Source: Corallium rubrum
Taxonomy: Eukaryota > Cnidaria > Anthozoa > Scleralcyonacea > Coralliidae
Length of the DNA stretch: 64,000 nt
Direction: 5' to 3'
Assembly (NCBI GenBank): GCA_964035015.1
Contig: OZ036017.1
Span: 5,627,996 to 5,691,995 of the forward strand
In this document: positions 12,930 through 23,620 of the stretch, piece after piece
Position numbering within the stretch: the first letter of the stretch is position 1
Layout of the letters: each line of letters opens with the position of its first letter
The notes under the pieces: model-generated
Told to the model about the DNA's origin: nothing
The model's input: the letters and a program-made list of their open reading frames with translations, nothing else
Databases searched by the model: none
Translations under genes and position numbers: made by a program

Positions 12930-13165
12930 CAGCAAATGACTTTGAAACAAGATATAATAAAAAGAAAAAAATTATTTACTGACGTTTCATTGTTACATCA
13001 CAACATCTTCAGAGCATTTAAACTATATAGTAAACCAACTGTAATATGGTTTAAATGCTCTGAAGATGTTGCGATGTAACAACGAAACGTCAGTAAATTA
13101 TTTTTTTCTTTTTATTATGTCTTGTTTCAAAGTCATTTGCTGGGCTCTGATATTCATTTTTAAAT
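12930..13165. repeat. foldback inside hAT copy 1, hammerhead-like cores
   Basis: Arms containing CAGCAAATGACTTTG, TTATTTACTGACGTTTC and CATCTTCAGAGCATTTAAAC are inverted around about 13030. Read outward, each arm gives CTGAAGA, a short stem (GTTG/CAAC) and then GAAACGTC. This resembles the CUGANGA...GAAA core of hammerhead ribozymes. The same foldback sits at the same place in hAT copy 2, so it was acquired before the two copies separated. Confidence 0.7.
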
Positions 13166-14371
13166 TGTGTATTCAAGAGTTCAAGCCTTACATGAGCTGA
13201 TATAATTTAATTTTACTGAATTTTCAGATTGCAATGTCTTTTGTCTGTCTCAATTTAACAGATTTATTTACCTGATTTTTTACCTGACTGTTTCATGATT
13301 TTACCTGAATTTTTTTCTTCACCTGACTTGGGGGGTGTAGCACCCCCCCACACACCCCCGCTCGCTACGTCCCTGCGCATGACGAACGCATGACGAACGC
13401 CTGTGACATGTTTGGAACAAGACTGGAATATAGTTAGTGCGTATGAAGTTATATAAATTGAATAATATGGAGACTTTAAATATTATATTAACCTAAAAGA
13501 TCAAACAGTCTTATACACGTCTTGTGGCAATAAGTGTTAACAATTTTAGAGAGTTCTCGTTTACTTTGGCCTAGTTTGTAGAGGAACGAAACAGAAATGG
13601 ATAGAGACACTTTATATTTTTTATCTTAAACCTGGTTTGTAAGAATTTAGCGGCTTTTTGGTTAAGTAATCTGAGTGTTATTTACGAAGAGATGAATGTT
13701 GACAGTTTTGGTTGAATTATCGCTTATCTAACCCTAGTGTATAGAGTATACGAATCCTTGGATGAAGAATCAATTCGAGAAGCCATAAGAAGAAGAACGA
13801 TCAATGATTTCATGAGAAAATATAAACGGAATAACTCTTCAAGCTGGTGGCATGCTACGCTTTCTGTTACTAAGTGCGATATTAGCATTTTTATCCTCAG
13901 TGCACGTGCGGGAGACAAACGAGAAACTCATTTGGGGCAATTATGAGGATTAGGCAAGTCTAGGCGAGAAAGTCATTAGCGTGTATTTTGCATAAGACAG
14001 AATTCACAACAATCGGTTTAAAATATTTATTTAGGCTTTGGTTTAAACATATATACATATAAAAAGTTTTAGTAAGGTCTGCTTCTTAGATTATATTTAG
14101 GTGTTTTCATTTTAAAAGTAGCGTAAGAGTCTTTCTTGTCCTCTGATGATAATTGAGACACATCTTTTGTCATAGGTAAATATTTTGATCTAGTCAAAAG
14201 TAGTCATCATTAGGTGGTGTTCATACTCTTCTCCTTCATCCGGAGTCATCTTTACCAAGTCGCTTTCTTTCCACTCCGAAGAGCTTTCCCAGTTATGAAA
14301 TTATGTTTAAGTGTCGGTTATTCAACTTTTGTAGGCGGTGTTATAACATAAGAGAAACAGGAGGAGGAAAG

Positions 14372-14525
14372 GGCTCGGAGCCTGGGGCTCGGAGCTGGGG
14401 CCCAGGGCCTCGGCGTTGGTACAAGGGGGCTCGGACCCTGGAGCCGGAGATGGGAGTCGAGGGCTCGGAGCCATGAGCCGGGGGCTCGGAGCCAGGAGCC
14501 AAGGGCTCGGAGCTCAGAGCAGGGA
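14372..14525 (+). repeat. GC-rich GGGCTCGGAGC tandem block, left arm
   Basis: Imperfect units of about 10-20 bp built from GGGCTCGGAGC, directly before the CTTATCTTCC array. Mirrored in the right arm at about 16640-16800. An open frame runs through it, but its residues only reflect the repeat. Confidence 0.85.
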
Positions 14526-14533
14526 GTTCGAAA

Positions 14534-15543
14534 TCTTATCTTCTTTATCTTCCTTATCTTCCTCTTATCTTCCCATTATCTTCCCTTTATCTTCATTATC
14601 TTCCTCTTATCTTCACATTATCTTCCTTATCTTCCCATTATCTTCCGTTTATATCCCTTATCTTCCTCTTATCGTCCCCTTATCTTCCCATTATCTTCCC
14701 ATTATCTTCCTCATCTTCCCATTATCTTCCTTATCTTCCTTATCTTCCCCTTATCTTCCCATTACCTTCCTTATCTTCCCCTTATCTTCCCCTTATCTTC
14801 CTTATCTTCCTCGTATCTTCCCCTTATCTTCCCATTATCTTCCTTGTCTTTCTTATCTTCCTTATCTTTCTCTTATCTTCCCCTTATCTTCCCATTATCT
14901 TCCTTATCTTCCCATTATCTTCCTTATCTTCCCCTTATTTTCCCCTTATCTTCCTTATCTTCCTCTTATCATCTCCTTATCTTCCTCTTATCGTCCCCTT
15001 ATCTTCCCATTATCTTCCTTATATCCCTTATCTTCCTATTATCTTCCCCTTATCTTCTCCTTATCTTCCCCTTATCTTCGCCTTATCTTCCTTATTTTCC
15101 TCTTATCTTCCCCTTATCTTCCCCTTATCTTCCCCTTATCTTCCCCTTATCTTCCCCTTATCTTCCCCTTATCTTCCTTATTTTCCGCTTATCTTCCCTT
15201 TATCTTCCCCTTATCTTCCCATTATCTTCCTTATCTTCCTCTTATCTTCCCATTATCTTCCCATTATCTTCCTTATCTTCCCATTATCTTCCTTATCTTC
15301 CTTATCTTCCTCTTATCGTCCCCTTACCTTCCCATTATCTTTCTTATCTTCCTTATCTTCCTCTTATCTTCCCCTTATCTTCCCCTTATCTTCCTCTTAT
15401 CTTCCTTATCTTCTCCTTATCTTCCTTATCTTCCCCTTATCTTCCCCTTATCTTCCTCTTATCTTCCCCTTATCTTCCCATTATCTTTCTTAGCTTCCCT
15501 TTATCTTCCTCTTATCTTCCTTATATTCCACTTATCTTCCCAT
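14534..15543 (+). repeat. CTTATCTTCC decanucleotide-like array, left arm
   Basis: About 1 kb of units CTTATCTTCC, CCATTATCTT and TTATCTTCCC in irregular order, with almost no G on the plus strand. Because ten bases shift the frame by one and units often come in threes, long open frames arise (residues such as YLPLIFPLSS). They are not treated as genes. The mirrored array is 15597-16633. Confidence 0.95.
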
Positions 15544-15596
15544 AAGATTGATTAAATCTTAGGATACAATTATTCAGTCTTGTAAGAATCAATCTT

Positions 15597-16633
15597 ATGG
15601 GAAGATAAGTGGAATATAAGGAAGATAAGAGGAAGATAAAGGGAAGCTAAGAAAGATAATGGGAAGATAAGGGGAAGATAAGGAAGATAAGAGGAAGATA
15701 ATGGGAAGATAAGGAGAAGATAAGAGGAAGATAATGGGAAGATAAGGGGAAGATAAGGGGAAGATAAGAGGAAGATAAGGAAGATAGGGAAGATAATGGG
15801 AAGATAAGGGGACGATAAGAGGAAGATAAGGAAGATAATGGGAAGATAATGGGAAGATAAGGAAGATAATGGGAAGATAATGGGAAGATAAGAGGAAGAT
15901 AAGGAAGATAATGGGAAGATAAGGGGAAGATAAGAGGACAATAAGGAAGATAAGGAGAAGATAAGGGGAAGGTAAGGAAGATAAGGGGAAGATAAGGAAT
16001 ATAAGGAAGATAATGGGAAGATAAGGGGACGATAAGAGGAAGATAAGGAGAAGATAGGAGGAAGATAAGGAAGATACGGGAAAGATAAGGGGAAGATAAG
16101 AGGAAGATAAGGAAGATAATGGGAAGATAAGGAAGATAAGGAATATAAGGAAGATAATGGGAAGATAAGGGGACGATAAGAGGAAGTTAAGGAGAAGATA
16201 AGAGGAAGATAAGGAAGATAATGGGAAGATAATGGGAAGATAAGGGGAAGATAAGAGGAAGATAAGGAAGATAATGGGAAGATAAGGGGAAGATAAGAGG
16301 AAGATAAGGAAGATAAGGAAGATAAGGAAGATAATGGGAAGATAAGGGGAAGATAAGAGGAAGATAAGGGGAAGATAAGGGAAAGATAAGGAAGATAATG
16401 GGAAAATAAGGGGAAGATAAGGAAAATAAGGAAGATAATGGGAAGATAAGGAAGATAATGGGAAGATAATGGGAAGATAAGGGGACGATAAGAGGAAGAT
16501 AAGGAATATAAACGGAAGATAATGGGAGGATAAGGAAGATAATGTGAAGATAAGAGGAAGATAATGAAGATAAAGGGAAGATAATGGGAAGATAAGAGGA
16601 AGATAAGGAAGATAAGGAAGATAAAGAAGATAA
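15597..16633 (-). repeat. CTTATCTTCC array, right arm
   Basis: Inverted counterpart of the left-arm array, now almost C-free on the plus strand (GGAAGATAAG units). Unit order near the spacer mirrors the left arm for a few hundred bases. It then differs by gains and losses of units, which shows slippage or conversion after the palindrome formed. Confidence 0.95.
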
Positions 16634-16639
16634 GATTTC

Positions 16640-16800
16640 GAACTCCCTGCTCTGAGCTCCGAGCCCTTGGCTCCTGGCTCCGAGCCCCCGGCTCATGGCT
16701 CCGAGCCCTCGACTCCCATCTCCGGCTCCAGGGTCCGAGCCCCCTTGTACCAACTCCGAGGCCCTGGGCCCCAGCTCCGAGCCCCAGGCTCCGAGCCCTT
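16640..16800 (-). repeat. GC-rich GAGC tandem block, right arm
   Basis: Mirror of the 14372-14525 block, here read as GCTCCGAGCCC units. It has one small difference in the GGCGTTGG segment compared with the left arm. Confidence 0.85.
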
Positions 16801-17630
16801 TCCTCCTCCTGTTTCTCTTATGTTATAACACCGCCTACAAAAGTTGAACAACCGACACTTAAACATAATTTCATAACTGGGAAAGCTCTTCGGAGTGGAA
16901 AGAAAGCGACTTGGTAAAGATGACTCCGGATGAAGGAGAAGAGTATGAACACCACCTAATGATGACTAGATCAAAATATTTACCTATGACAAAAGATGTG
17001 TCCCAATTATCATCAGAGGACAAGAAAGACTCTTACGCTACTTTTAAAATGAAAACACCTAAATATAATCTAAGAAGCAGACCTTACTAAAACTTTTTAT
17101 ATGTATATATGTTTAAACCAAAGCCTAAATAAATATTTTAAACCGATTGTTGTGAATTCTGTCTTATGCAAAATACACGCTAATGACTTTCTCGCCTAGA
17201 CTTGCCTAATCCTCATAATTGCCCCAAATGAGTTTCTCGTTTGTCTCCCGCACGTGCACTGAGGATAAAAATGCTAATATCGCACTTAGTAACAGAAAGC
17301 GTAGCATGCAACCAGCTTGAAGAGTTATTCCGTTTATATTTTCTCATGAAATCATTGATCGTTCTTCTTCTTATGGCTTCTCGAATTGATTCTTCATCCA
17401 AGGATTCGTATACTCTATACACTAGGGTTAGATAAGCGATAATTCAACCAAAACTGTCAACATTCATCTCTTCGTAAATAACACTCAGATTACTTAACCA
17501 AAAAGCCGCTAAATTCTTACAAACCAGGTTTAAGATAAAAAATATAAAGTGTCTCTATCCATTTCTGTTTCGTTCCTCTACAAACTAGGCCAAAGTAAAC
17601 GAGAACTCTCTAAAATTGTTAACACTTATA

Positions 17631-17792
17631 GATCGTTCTCATCTGACGTCACGGCGGCCATATTGGTGTACCAAAACAATGAAATGGCGGACATATTGGT
17701 GTACGGTATGGGAATTAGCTCTTTCTTATTCAAATATTTCGTATTGTTTCACCACCCCAGTGGGGCCACCGATCACGTGAGTGAAAACGATC
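17631..17792. mobile_element. 162 bp MITE inserted only in the right palindrome arm
   Basis: Comparison with the left arm (around 13530) shows a clean 162 bp insertion with short inverted ends, TAGATCGTT and AACGATCTA, and an apparent TA duplication, as for Tc1/mariner-type MITEs. The interior has a repeated word, CATATTGGTGTAC. The left arm is the empty site. Confidence 0.85.
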
Positions 17793-18916
17793 TATTGCCA
17801 CAAAACGTGTATAAGACTGTTTGATCATTTAGGTTAATATAATATTCAAAGTCTCCATATTATTCAATTCATATAACTTCATACGCACTAACTATATTCC
17901 AGTCTTGTCCAAACATGTCACAGGCGTTCGTCATGCGTGAGTCATTCTGTGCGTGAGTCACGCTGAATATTAATGAGGCGACATCCCTTTGGTCCCTGGA
18001 TGGGGGGGGGGGGGGGTATCTACTCAACGCCGACAAGTCTAGGCAAATTTTGTTCGATAATTGCCTGATGGGCCGAGATGGTTTTCGTCAAATTTTACCA
18101 AATTATTGCTAATCTACGAAATAATTACAACAAACAAATGCTTATATTTACTTTAGGAGTTGTTACAGCAAAAAATTTGGTTGGTTTCGCTTATATATCG
18201 ACAAATAAAAGCCATTTTCTGCTTGTCGATATGCCACGATGCAAGCAGGGAAATTGAACACCCGGAATCAGGTCAGAGCTCGGGTAATATTCATGGCATA
18301 TCGTTATAAAGGTCTCGTTTTAAAAAAGGGATCATTCAGGATGGTCAAAACCTCGCAGGTTCACAACAAATCGAAGTGATCCGTCACTGGTAGCGGATGG
18401 CTCTAGAGCCGGACAAGAATGTTAATAAACATAACCCAGTAAGTAGAGCATTTGATAACAACATAATTTTTTACTAATTCCGGCAATCGTATCATCCGCC
18501 ATCTTGTTTCAATGCTTTGCATAATTAAGTTGGAAGTTGGTGACATGACAATTAAGCTGTGTAAATATTACAATATTGTACCTCACAGTTAAGTTGTCCA
18601 ATCAGAGATTAGATTTGTGCCACGTACGTGACAATGGGATTTTTTATGAATAGCCCTATACCAGACCTCGAATTTCTCGCTCATTTACGTCTCTGGGGTA
18701 TTGAAACTCGAATACCCGGCTTGCCCACGGCACTGTAGCCTGCGTGCAGCCTCCACCCGACTTCGAAACCCGATGGTATATAGAGTCTTCGAATCGCAGC
18801 GAGAAAGCTTGTATGGTCACGTGGATTTCCCAACAAAACTTGGGAAGGTTTGTGATTGGTTAAGAGCTAATTATGCAAGTTTAATGTTAATTTAACTCAG
18901 AAGCTGAAATGTGAAT

Positions 18917-19633
18917 ACTACACCTTTTTCAGGTCAAATTCAGAAACTTCCAAACGAATTTCAGACACTTCCAAATGATATTCAGATTGTCCAAATGAAT
19001 TTCAGACATTTCCAAATGATATTCAAATTGTCCAAATGATATTCAGATTTTCCAAATGATATTCAGACATTTTCAAATGAATTTCAGACATTTCCAAATG
19101 ATATTCAGACATTTCCAAAATGAAGCGAGAGGCTAAAGTTCGCTTGAACAGTAAATAGTTCGGATCAGCTGAGGGAACACATACACCTTTTGCCCTGCAT
19201 TACTCAATAAAAAACATTCAATTGCACTCACTGAAATAACAATATCACTTTATTATTAGCGCGAAACGACATTCAATAACGCTTCTGTAACATCAATAGC
19301 ATTGATTACATTATTTCAATGAGTGCAATTCAATGTTTTTCATTGAGTAATGCAGGGCAAAAAAGGTATATGTGTTCCCTCAGGCCTCAGCTGATCCGAA
19401 CTATTTACTGTGCAAGCCTCTCGCTTCATTTTGGAAATGTCTGAATATCATTTGGAAATGTCTGAATATCATTTGGAAAATCTGAATATCATTTGGAAAT
19501 TTATGAATATCATTTGGAAAATCTGAATATCATTTGGAAATTTCTGAAATTCACTTGGAAAGTTCTGAAATTGATCTGAATTATCTGAAGTTCGTTTGGA
19601 AGTTTCTGAATTTGACCTGAAAAAGGTGTAGTT
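18917..19633. mobile_element. foldback element with tandem 20-bp subterminal repeats
   Basis: The ends read ACTACACCTTTTTCAGG and its complement. Inside each end lie six to nine imperfect tandem units of about 20-22 bp (TTCCAAATGATATTCAGACA). A unique inverted section follows, up to a centre near 19270. The number of tandem units differs between arms. This architecture resembles Drosophila FB (foldback) elements. No transposase is present. Confidence 0.85.
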
Positions 19634-19985
19634 TTCTCAAGAAAATGGCGGTCGATCGTTCAAGCGTCGAAGCTGAACTTTTCAAGAACGCTCTTAATGT
19701 TGTCTGTGGATTTTTCACGTAGACCAAAACTAAAGCCTTCAATAAAACTGTCTCAGACACTTGGCCTCGTGTAATGTCTGGCGATACCGACGGCGCCAAG
19801 ATGGCTGTTGTGTTAAAAAATATTTTGCGCGGAGTTTACTCATACTGATAGCAGGAGCAAATGTTTCACTTTGTTCTTTTATACTGTTTTCTCTGCCTTC
19901 TTTTCTTTTATCTCGTTGAGGCAAAACATCATCTTTCGCGGGAGCACGGGTGGTGTGCGCCGTTAGCGCGCTGCCTCTCACCAAA

Positions 19986-20045
19986 AAGTTAAGCCCGGTT
20001 AGACGGGGTTAGTACTTGGATGGGTATGACCCCGTTGTCGGTTGT
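19986..20045 (+). repeat. 5S rRNA-like fragment
   Basis: GGTTAGTACTTGGATGGGT, preceded by GTTAAGCCCGG, matches the internal promoter region (box A to box C) of eukaryotic 5S rRNA, with a one-base insertion before GACC. Only about 60 of about 120 bases are recognisable and the ends are missing. It is therefore a 5S pseudogene piece or a 5S-derived SINE head, not a functional gene. Confidence 0.6.
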
Positions 20046-20419
20046 ACGCATATAATCCGGAATATTAATGTTCATTTACGTGCCGGAAATTATTCAGGAA
20101 ATCCACGTAACCATTCAAGCTTTCTCGCTGCGATTCGCAGACTCTATATACTATCGGGTTTTGAAATTGGGTAGAGGCTGCACGCAGGCGAACGACACTG
20201 GAGTATCCGGAATTCAAATTCCCTGCTTGCCTACGTCACAAATAACTGGCGTCATAAAAAAATAGACCGTGTTCGTTCTAGAGTAATCGAGTGATTTGTA
20301 TACCCTGTTCCAGACTACAATGGCAAAAACCATACTCTGGCCAGTGACACATACCTGTATAGCCAACATATGGGAGTACTAGCCCCCCTCTCTCTCCCCC
20401 CGGCCCTGCAGTAACGTAC

Positions 20420-20702
20420 CTTCTTTGCCATTAAGTTTACTTTCAAATGCATCCAACATCTGATTGAGCAAGTGGAGTTGGGTCTTGCCATTCACAACAA
20501 ATGCTTCACAAAAGTAATCAAAACCACATTGCCCTCTCCTCATTAATATATCAAGAAATAGTTCCACTTTTTTCCTCCGGGTTCGTTCTGCTTTGATCTC
20601 CTCACAATCATCTTCATCGAGAACCCTCTTTGATCGTAAAAAGGCAAATAGTTTTTCTGGTTGCAAGTCTTTGACTAATCTTTCTCTCAAATCTTCAAGA
20701 AC
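20420..20702 (-). CDS. BCL10: BCL10-like gene, CARD exon
   Basis: A 283-base minus-strand exon has an acceptor (GATTTCTGTAG) and donor (GAAG|GTACGT). It enters in phase 0 and leaves in phase 1. It encodes about 94 residues forming an almost complete CARD: LRERLVKDLQPEKLFAFL (helix 1), RVLDEDDCEEIKAE (helices 2-3), KVELFLDILMRRG (helix 4), then FDYFCEAF and LHLLNQMLDAF. In BCL10, CARD filaments link CARD9/CARD11-type scaffolds to MALT1 and NF-kB signalling in the cytoplasm. The BCL10 call rests on the downstream PGEPGAP exon. The start exon, expected to be a short leader in phase 0, was not found upstream. Confidence 0.85.
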
Positions 20703-21452
20703 CTACAGAAATCGCAATATGCCTGATCATTACTGAGAAATATGTCAGGCCTTGCGTTGTTTGCATAAAATTTGTTTTCATGTCGACATTTGGAGATAAG
20801 TTCTATTCTTTTGTTGAGTAATAATCGATTGTCCTCGTTTAAAATGCAAATTTTCTCTGCAAGACATACATGTAAGTTACAATGCTTTGTACCACCGTTG
20901 CAGGCACTTGCACGCTTTAGAATTGACCACTTGATAGAGTAGTTGTTCATGCTCAAAAGAGAAGGGAAACAAGATTAAAACGGGGTAACACGGCATATTG
21001 AGCAACACTTTCCTGTTTTCCACAACCGGTTTCCTGTTTTCACACGTAGTTACATTCGCGTTTGTTTGCTAAAAACGGGTATTTCTTTAACGTATTTCGG
21101 CAGTTTTACTTTGAGATGGTCGCTCATAACAGGTGAATATCTTCTTTGGGACACTAAAAAAGTGGTCGCTAATCGTGTTAGGCAGGTGGTCGCTCATTGT
21201 AGGTACATTTATCTTACAAATCGTCCTGGCCAGAGAAACTGGTCGTGAAGAGCAGGTGCATGTCGTAAAAAGGGAGAGTCGTCAACTCAGGTTCTACTGT
21301 AATTTTTTTGCTGCAGACCACGCGGACCGGCAGCAAACTCTTTGACTTGGCGGGTGTTTTCTGATTTCATTAAAGGTTTCATGTTTTCTTAAATGCAAAT
21401 AGGAATGTAGCATCAATATGTACAATTAAGTCGTTGAATTTACTTTTCAAGT
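20703..21452. other. upstream of the CARD exon, no exon identified
   Basis: Should belong to the first intron or promoter region of the BCL10-like gene. Open frames exist on both strands, but none has a start plus a phase-0 donor that fits. The words GGTCGCTCATAACAGGT and GGTCGCTCATTGTAGGT (about 21118-21205) form a short direct repeat. Confidence 0.35.
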
Positions 21453-21665
21453 GGGTCTATTATAGTTTGGCGCTTAGGCGGTCTTATAGCAATTATTTTT
21501 GGGCGAATTTTGATCACATCCAGTTTTTCGGGCCGATTTGCGGAAAACTTTGAAGTGTTCGCCCCAGATACAGTTTATTTTAGAATGTATTAGAACACTT
21601 TTTGGAGAACTGGCAATGATTTCTCAAAAACGCGGTTATGTTCGGGTCACCTATAATAGACGCCC
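21453..21665. mobile_element. 213 bp MITE, TIR GGGTCTATTATAG
   Basis: The ends read GGGTCTATTATAG and CTATAATAGACGCCC. A diverged copy in the same orientation begins at 43772. No coding capacity. It probably belongs to a dispersed non-autonomous DNA transposon family. Confidence 0.8.
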
Positions 21666-22811
21666 TTTTAATACATTACTAGAAATATGTTAACACAACA
21701 ACCCCTCGCCTTCTTTTACACGATTTTTTGTGAATATCCTTTGCATATACCCTCCGATTAGAAAAACACCTTCGCGCTCTTTTTCATTGTGAGCCTGGAA
21801 ATAGCCGTTGGAACAATTCAAAATATAGTTCTAAACTTTTAATTAAAGTATAATATTTGAAATAAAAAAAGTTGTTTAACTCTAATTTTTAAAGAAAAAG
21901 GTAATAAATAACAAAGAAAATTTTGAAGACAATATTCAGAAAAAAGATTGAGATGAAGAAAAACGCAGGTCGTCACCAAGGTTTGAACTCGACCATTTTG
22001 CGTGCGAACTGACGATCTTACCACCTACTGAAGCAAACGTCAAAATATAAGCAAAATATTAGGGTTATATTTTCTTTCCATGTTTACAAAGAATATTGTT
22101 ATAGAGCATGTAAAAATATTTGCATTCAAACTCATTTATAAAATAGCAAAAACAAGTTTCGTCTCAAAACTGTTAAAAACTGTGTTAAATCTGTTTTCAC
22201 CTGGAAAAAAACTGTTTTCATGTAGTCTTTAAATTCAACATCCAGCATTTATATGTTTAACAGACGAAGAATTGCTCCTTCACCGATTTTTATGCCAAAT
22301 TACAAACAAGCTATACGGTATTAAAAGTTTTACCATACTGTAGAATTGGTTTTACCATAAGCTTATAAAAGAAAAATATTTAAAAGGAGAAATATAAGAC
22401 GCCAGTCAACAACGGGCAAGCAAAAACATAACGGATACGTTTAAAATACTTTAATAAGGACACACGAAATCCAAAACAAAATTACTGTAACAGTGACAGG
22501 ATATATTAAAAACAGAGAAACTTTAATACCGTATTAAGCTTAACCATTTCGGCCTTTTTCTTCGTTGGGTTTTTCGCTAGTGCTTTTTCCTCCTTTCGAG
22601 TTTCGGTTTGACGGGTTTTCTTCTACTAAGGATGTTGTTCTGTTTTATACGTAAACGTTGATTTGTTTCTGTCCTTTTGAACGGGATATACGTATCCAAA
22701 AAAAGCCTTTTCTGTCTTTTTGTCAGGAACAAAGTGTTTTTTTTCTCAAATAGATTTTATTGTTCCCAGTGCCCCACAATCCTTACCGGGCAAGTGAACG
22801 TACCATGCATA
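21666..22811. other. AT-rich, no supported gene
   Basis: No exon is supported. Around 21970-22040 the minus strand has weak tRNA-like box A and box B words but no foldable acceptor stem. Nothing else stands out. Confidence 0.4.
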
Positions 22812-22815
22812 GAAA

Positions 22816-22898
<83 letters not shown>

Positions 22899-22900
22899 AT
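22812..22900. repeat. microsatellite (AAAT)n
   Basis: About 22 uninterrupted AAAT/AATA units. Confidence 0.97.
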
Positions 22901-23527
22901 ATTCAGATCACAGAAATCTGTTCAGATATCACGCTTGTCCACGCGTGTCGAGATTAGCACCCTCACCGGGCTCCGGGCCTTCGGCCCTACGCTCGGGCAC
23001 GGAGATAATTTATTATATAATACTTTTTGATTATTTACGTTATACAGCAAAATTGGCAAACATTAAAGGGTATGGGCAACAAAAATTACAAATACACATT
23101 TTTGTGTCTACTGCGCATGCGCAGCACACTATGTTATCGTGCATGGATCTTGCTTGTGGCACCTACGTCACAGACGAATAAAACACGGAAAGCGCCGAAA
23201 GTTCGCCGAAAGGTCGGCATATTGTTTTGAAGCCTCAACTCCTCAAGCAAGTCGGTGTACTTTTGCTTTCTCAAAACGGTGCTGGAAAGGAACGTTTGGT
23301 GCAGGGATTTTTATCACTATAAGTATTGCTTGCTTATATTTTATCGGTGCTATTGTGTTCACAGTGACCATTACGGTCAGGCGATTATTTTTGCACTGAC
23401 CAACACTCTGCCGGTCAGGCGTTATTTTGCGTGAAGACTACGCACAAATCAGGAACTATCAGAAACTTCAAGGTATTGCTGTTGAACTGAACCATTGTGC
23501 TGGTATTATTATTGAACCAAGTCAAAA

Positions 23528-23620
23528 ATGGGTGTCTCTACGGATCTTTATAGATCTATAATTGGCTTTAATACATATAAGAAACTTATTGAAAGCAAGA
23601 AAAGCTTCATGACATCGAAG
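23528..23620 (+). CDS. possible first exon of a multi-copy gene, unrecognised
   Basis: ATG in fair context (CAAAAATGG) opens 31 codons, MGVSTDLYRSIIGFN at the start, ending exactly at a donor-like AAG|GTAAAG in phase 0. Transposon-borne genes in cnidarian and mollusc genomes often begin with a similar MGV...IG.F pattern (recollection, not checked). No second exon was found before the BEL element at 24.5 kb. It could also be chance. Confidence 0.3.

Larger units (their letters stand above)
11787..13375 (-). mobile_element. hAT transposon, copy 1 (non-autonomous)
   Basis: Terminal inverted repeats read CAGGGACGTAGCGA at both ends. The element is flanked by a perfect 8 bp target duplication, CGCATGAC (11779-11786 and 13376-13383), the hAT hallmark. 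The right arm of the palindrome supplies the approximate empty site, so this copy inserted into the left arm after the palindrome formed. It keeps only the C-terminal end of a transposase (12204-12707) and an internal foldback (about 12930-13165). Copy 2 is at 40658-42200. Confidence 0.93.
11708..18024. repeat. giant palindrome, arms about 2.25 kb
   Basis: The left end starts AGTAGATAACCCCCC and the right end is its complement, TATCTACT. The spacer is only 33 bp (15554-15586). After removing a hAT element and its duplicated target from the left arm, that arm is about 2249 bp. After removing a 162 bp MITE, the right arm is about 2275 bp. Identity is very high: the mirrored open frames at 13737-13946 and 17213-17422 differ at one residue. 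Each arm has the order poly-C, AT-rich unique sequence, GC-rich GAGC tandem block, CTTATCTTCC array. It may be a very large foldback transposon or an inverted segmental duplication. Confidence 0.9.
18731..20200. repeat. outer inverted repeat around a foldback
   Basis: Arms 18731-18830 and 20097-20200 are inverted and about 80 percent identical by eye. They share GCCTGCGTGCAGCCTC and AATCGCAGCGAGAAAGCTTG. They enclose the foldback at 18917-19633. This arrangement could be two opposed copies of one repeat or the termini of a larger element. Confidence 0.75.
11063..20419 (-). other. intron of BCL10-like gene with giant palindrome
   Basis: Inferred 9.4 kb intron. From 11063 to 11707 it is AT-rich without recognisable features. 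It then holds the giant palindrome (11708-18024), unremarkable sequence (18025-18730), a nested foldback (18731-20200) and about 200 bp before the CARD exon donor. Confidence 0.5.

Noticed and set aside
13737..13946. Mirrored 69-codon frames in the palindrome arms (also 17213-17422)
   Set aside because: Conserved only because the arms are conserved; no start context, no domain, and open antisense frames are equally long.
14416..16753. Long open frames with YLPLIFPLSS-type repeats on both arms of the giant palindrome
   Set aside because: They are the direct translation of a decanucleotide-like array, appear in several frames and lack any conserved domain.
11708..18024. Palindrome as a sequencing or assembly hairpin artefact
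   Set aside because: Different transposons are inserted in the two arms, each with its own target duplication, and the arms differ by point changes and array length.
20750..20860. NEDNRLLLNKRIELIS on the minus strand as the first helix of the CARD
   Set aside because: It resembles a CARD start, but no donor in the right phase joins it to the CARD exon, which already has its own first helix.
21970..22040. tRNA-like boxes on the minus strand
   Set aside because: Weak box A, no pairing acceptor stem and no clear anticodon arm.
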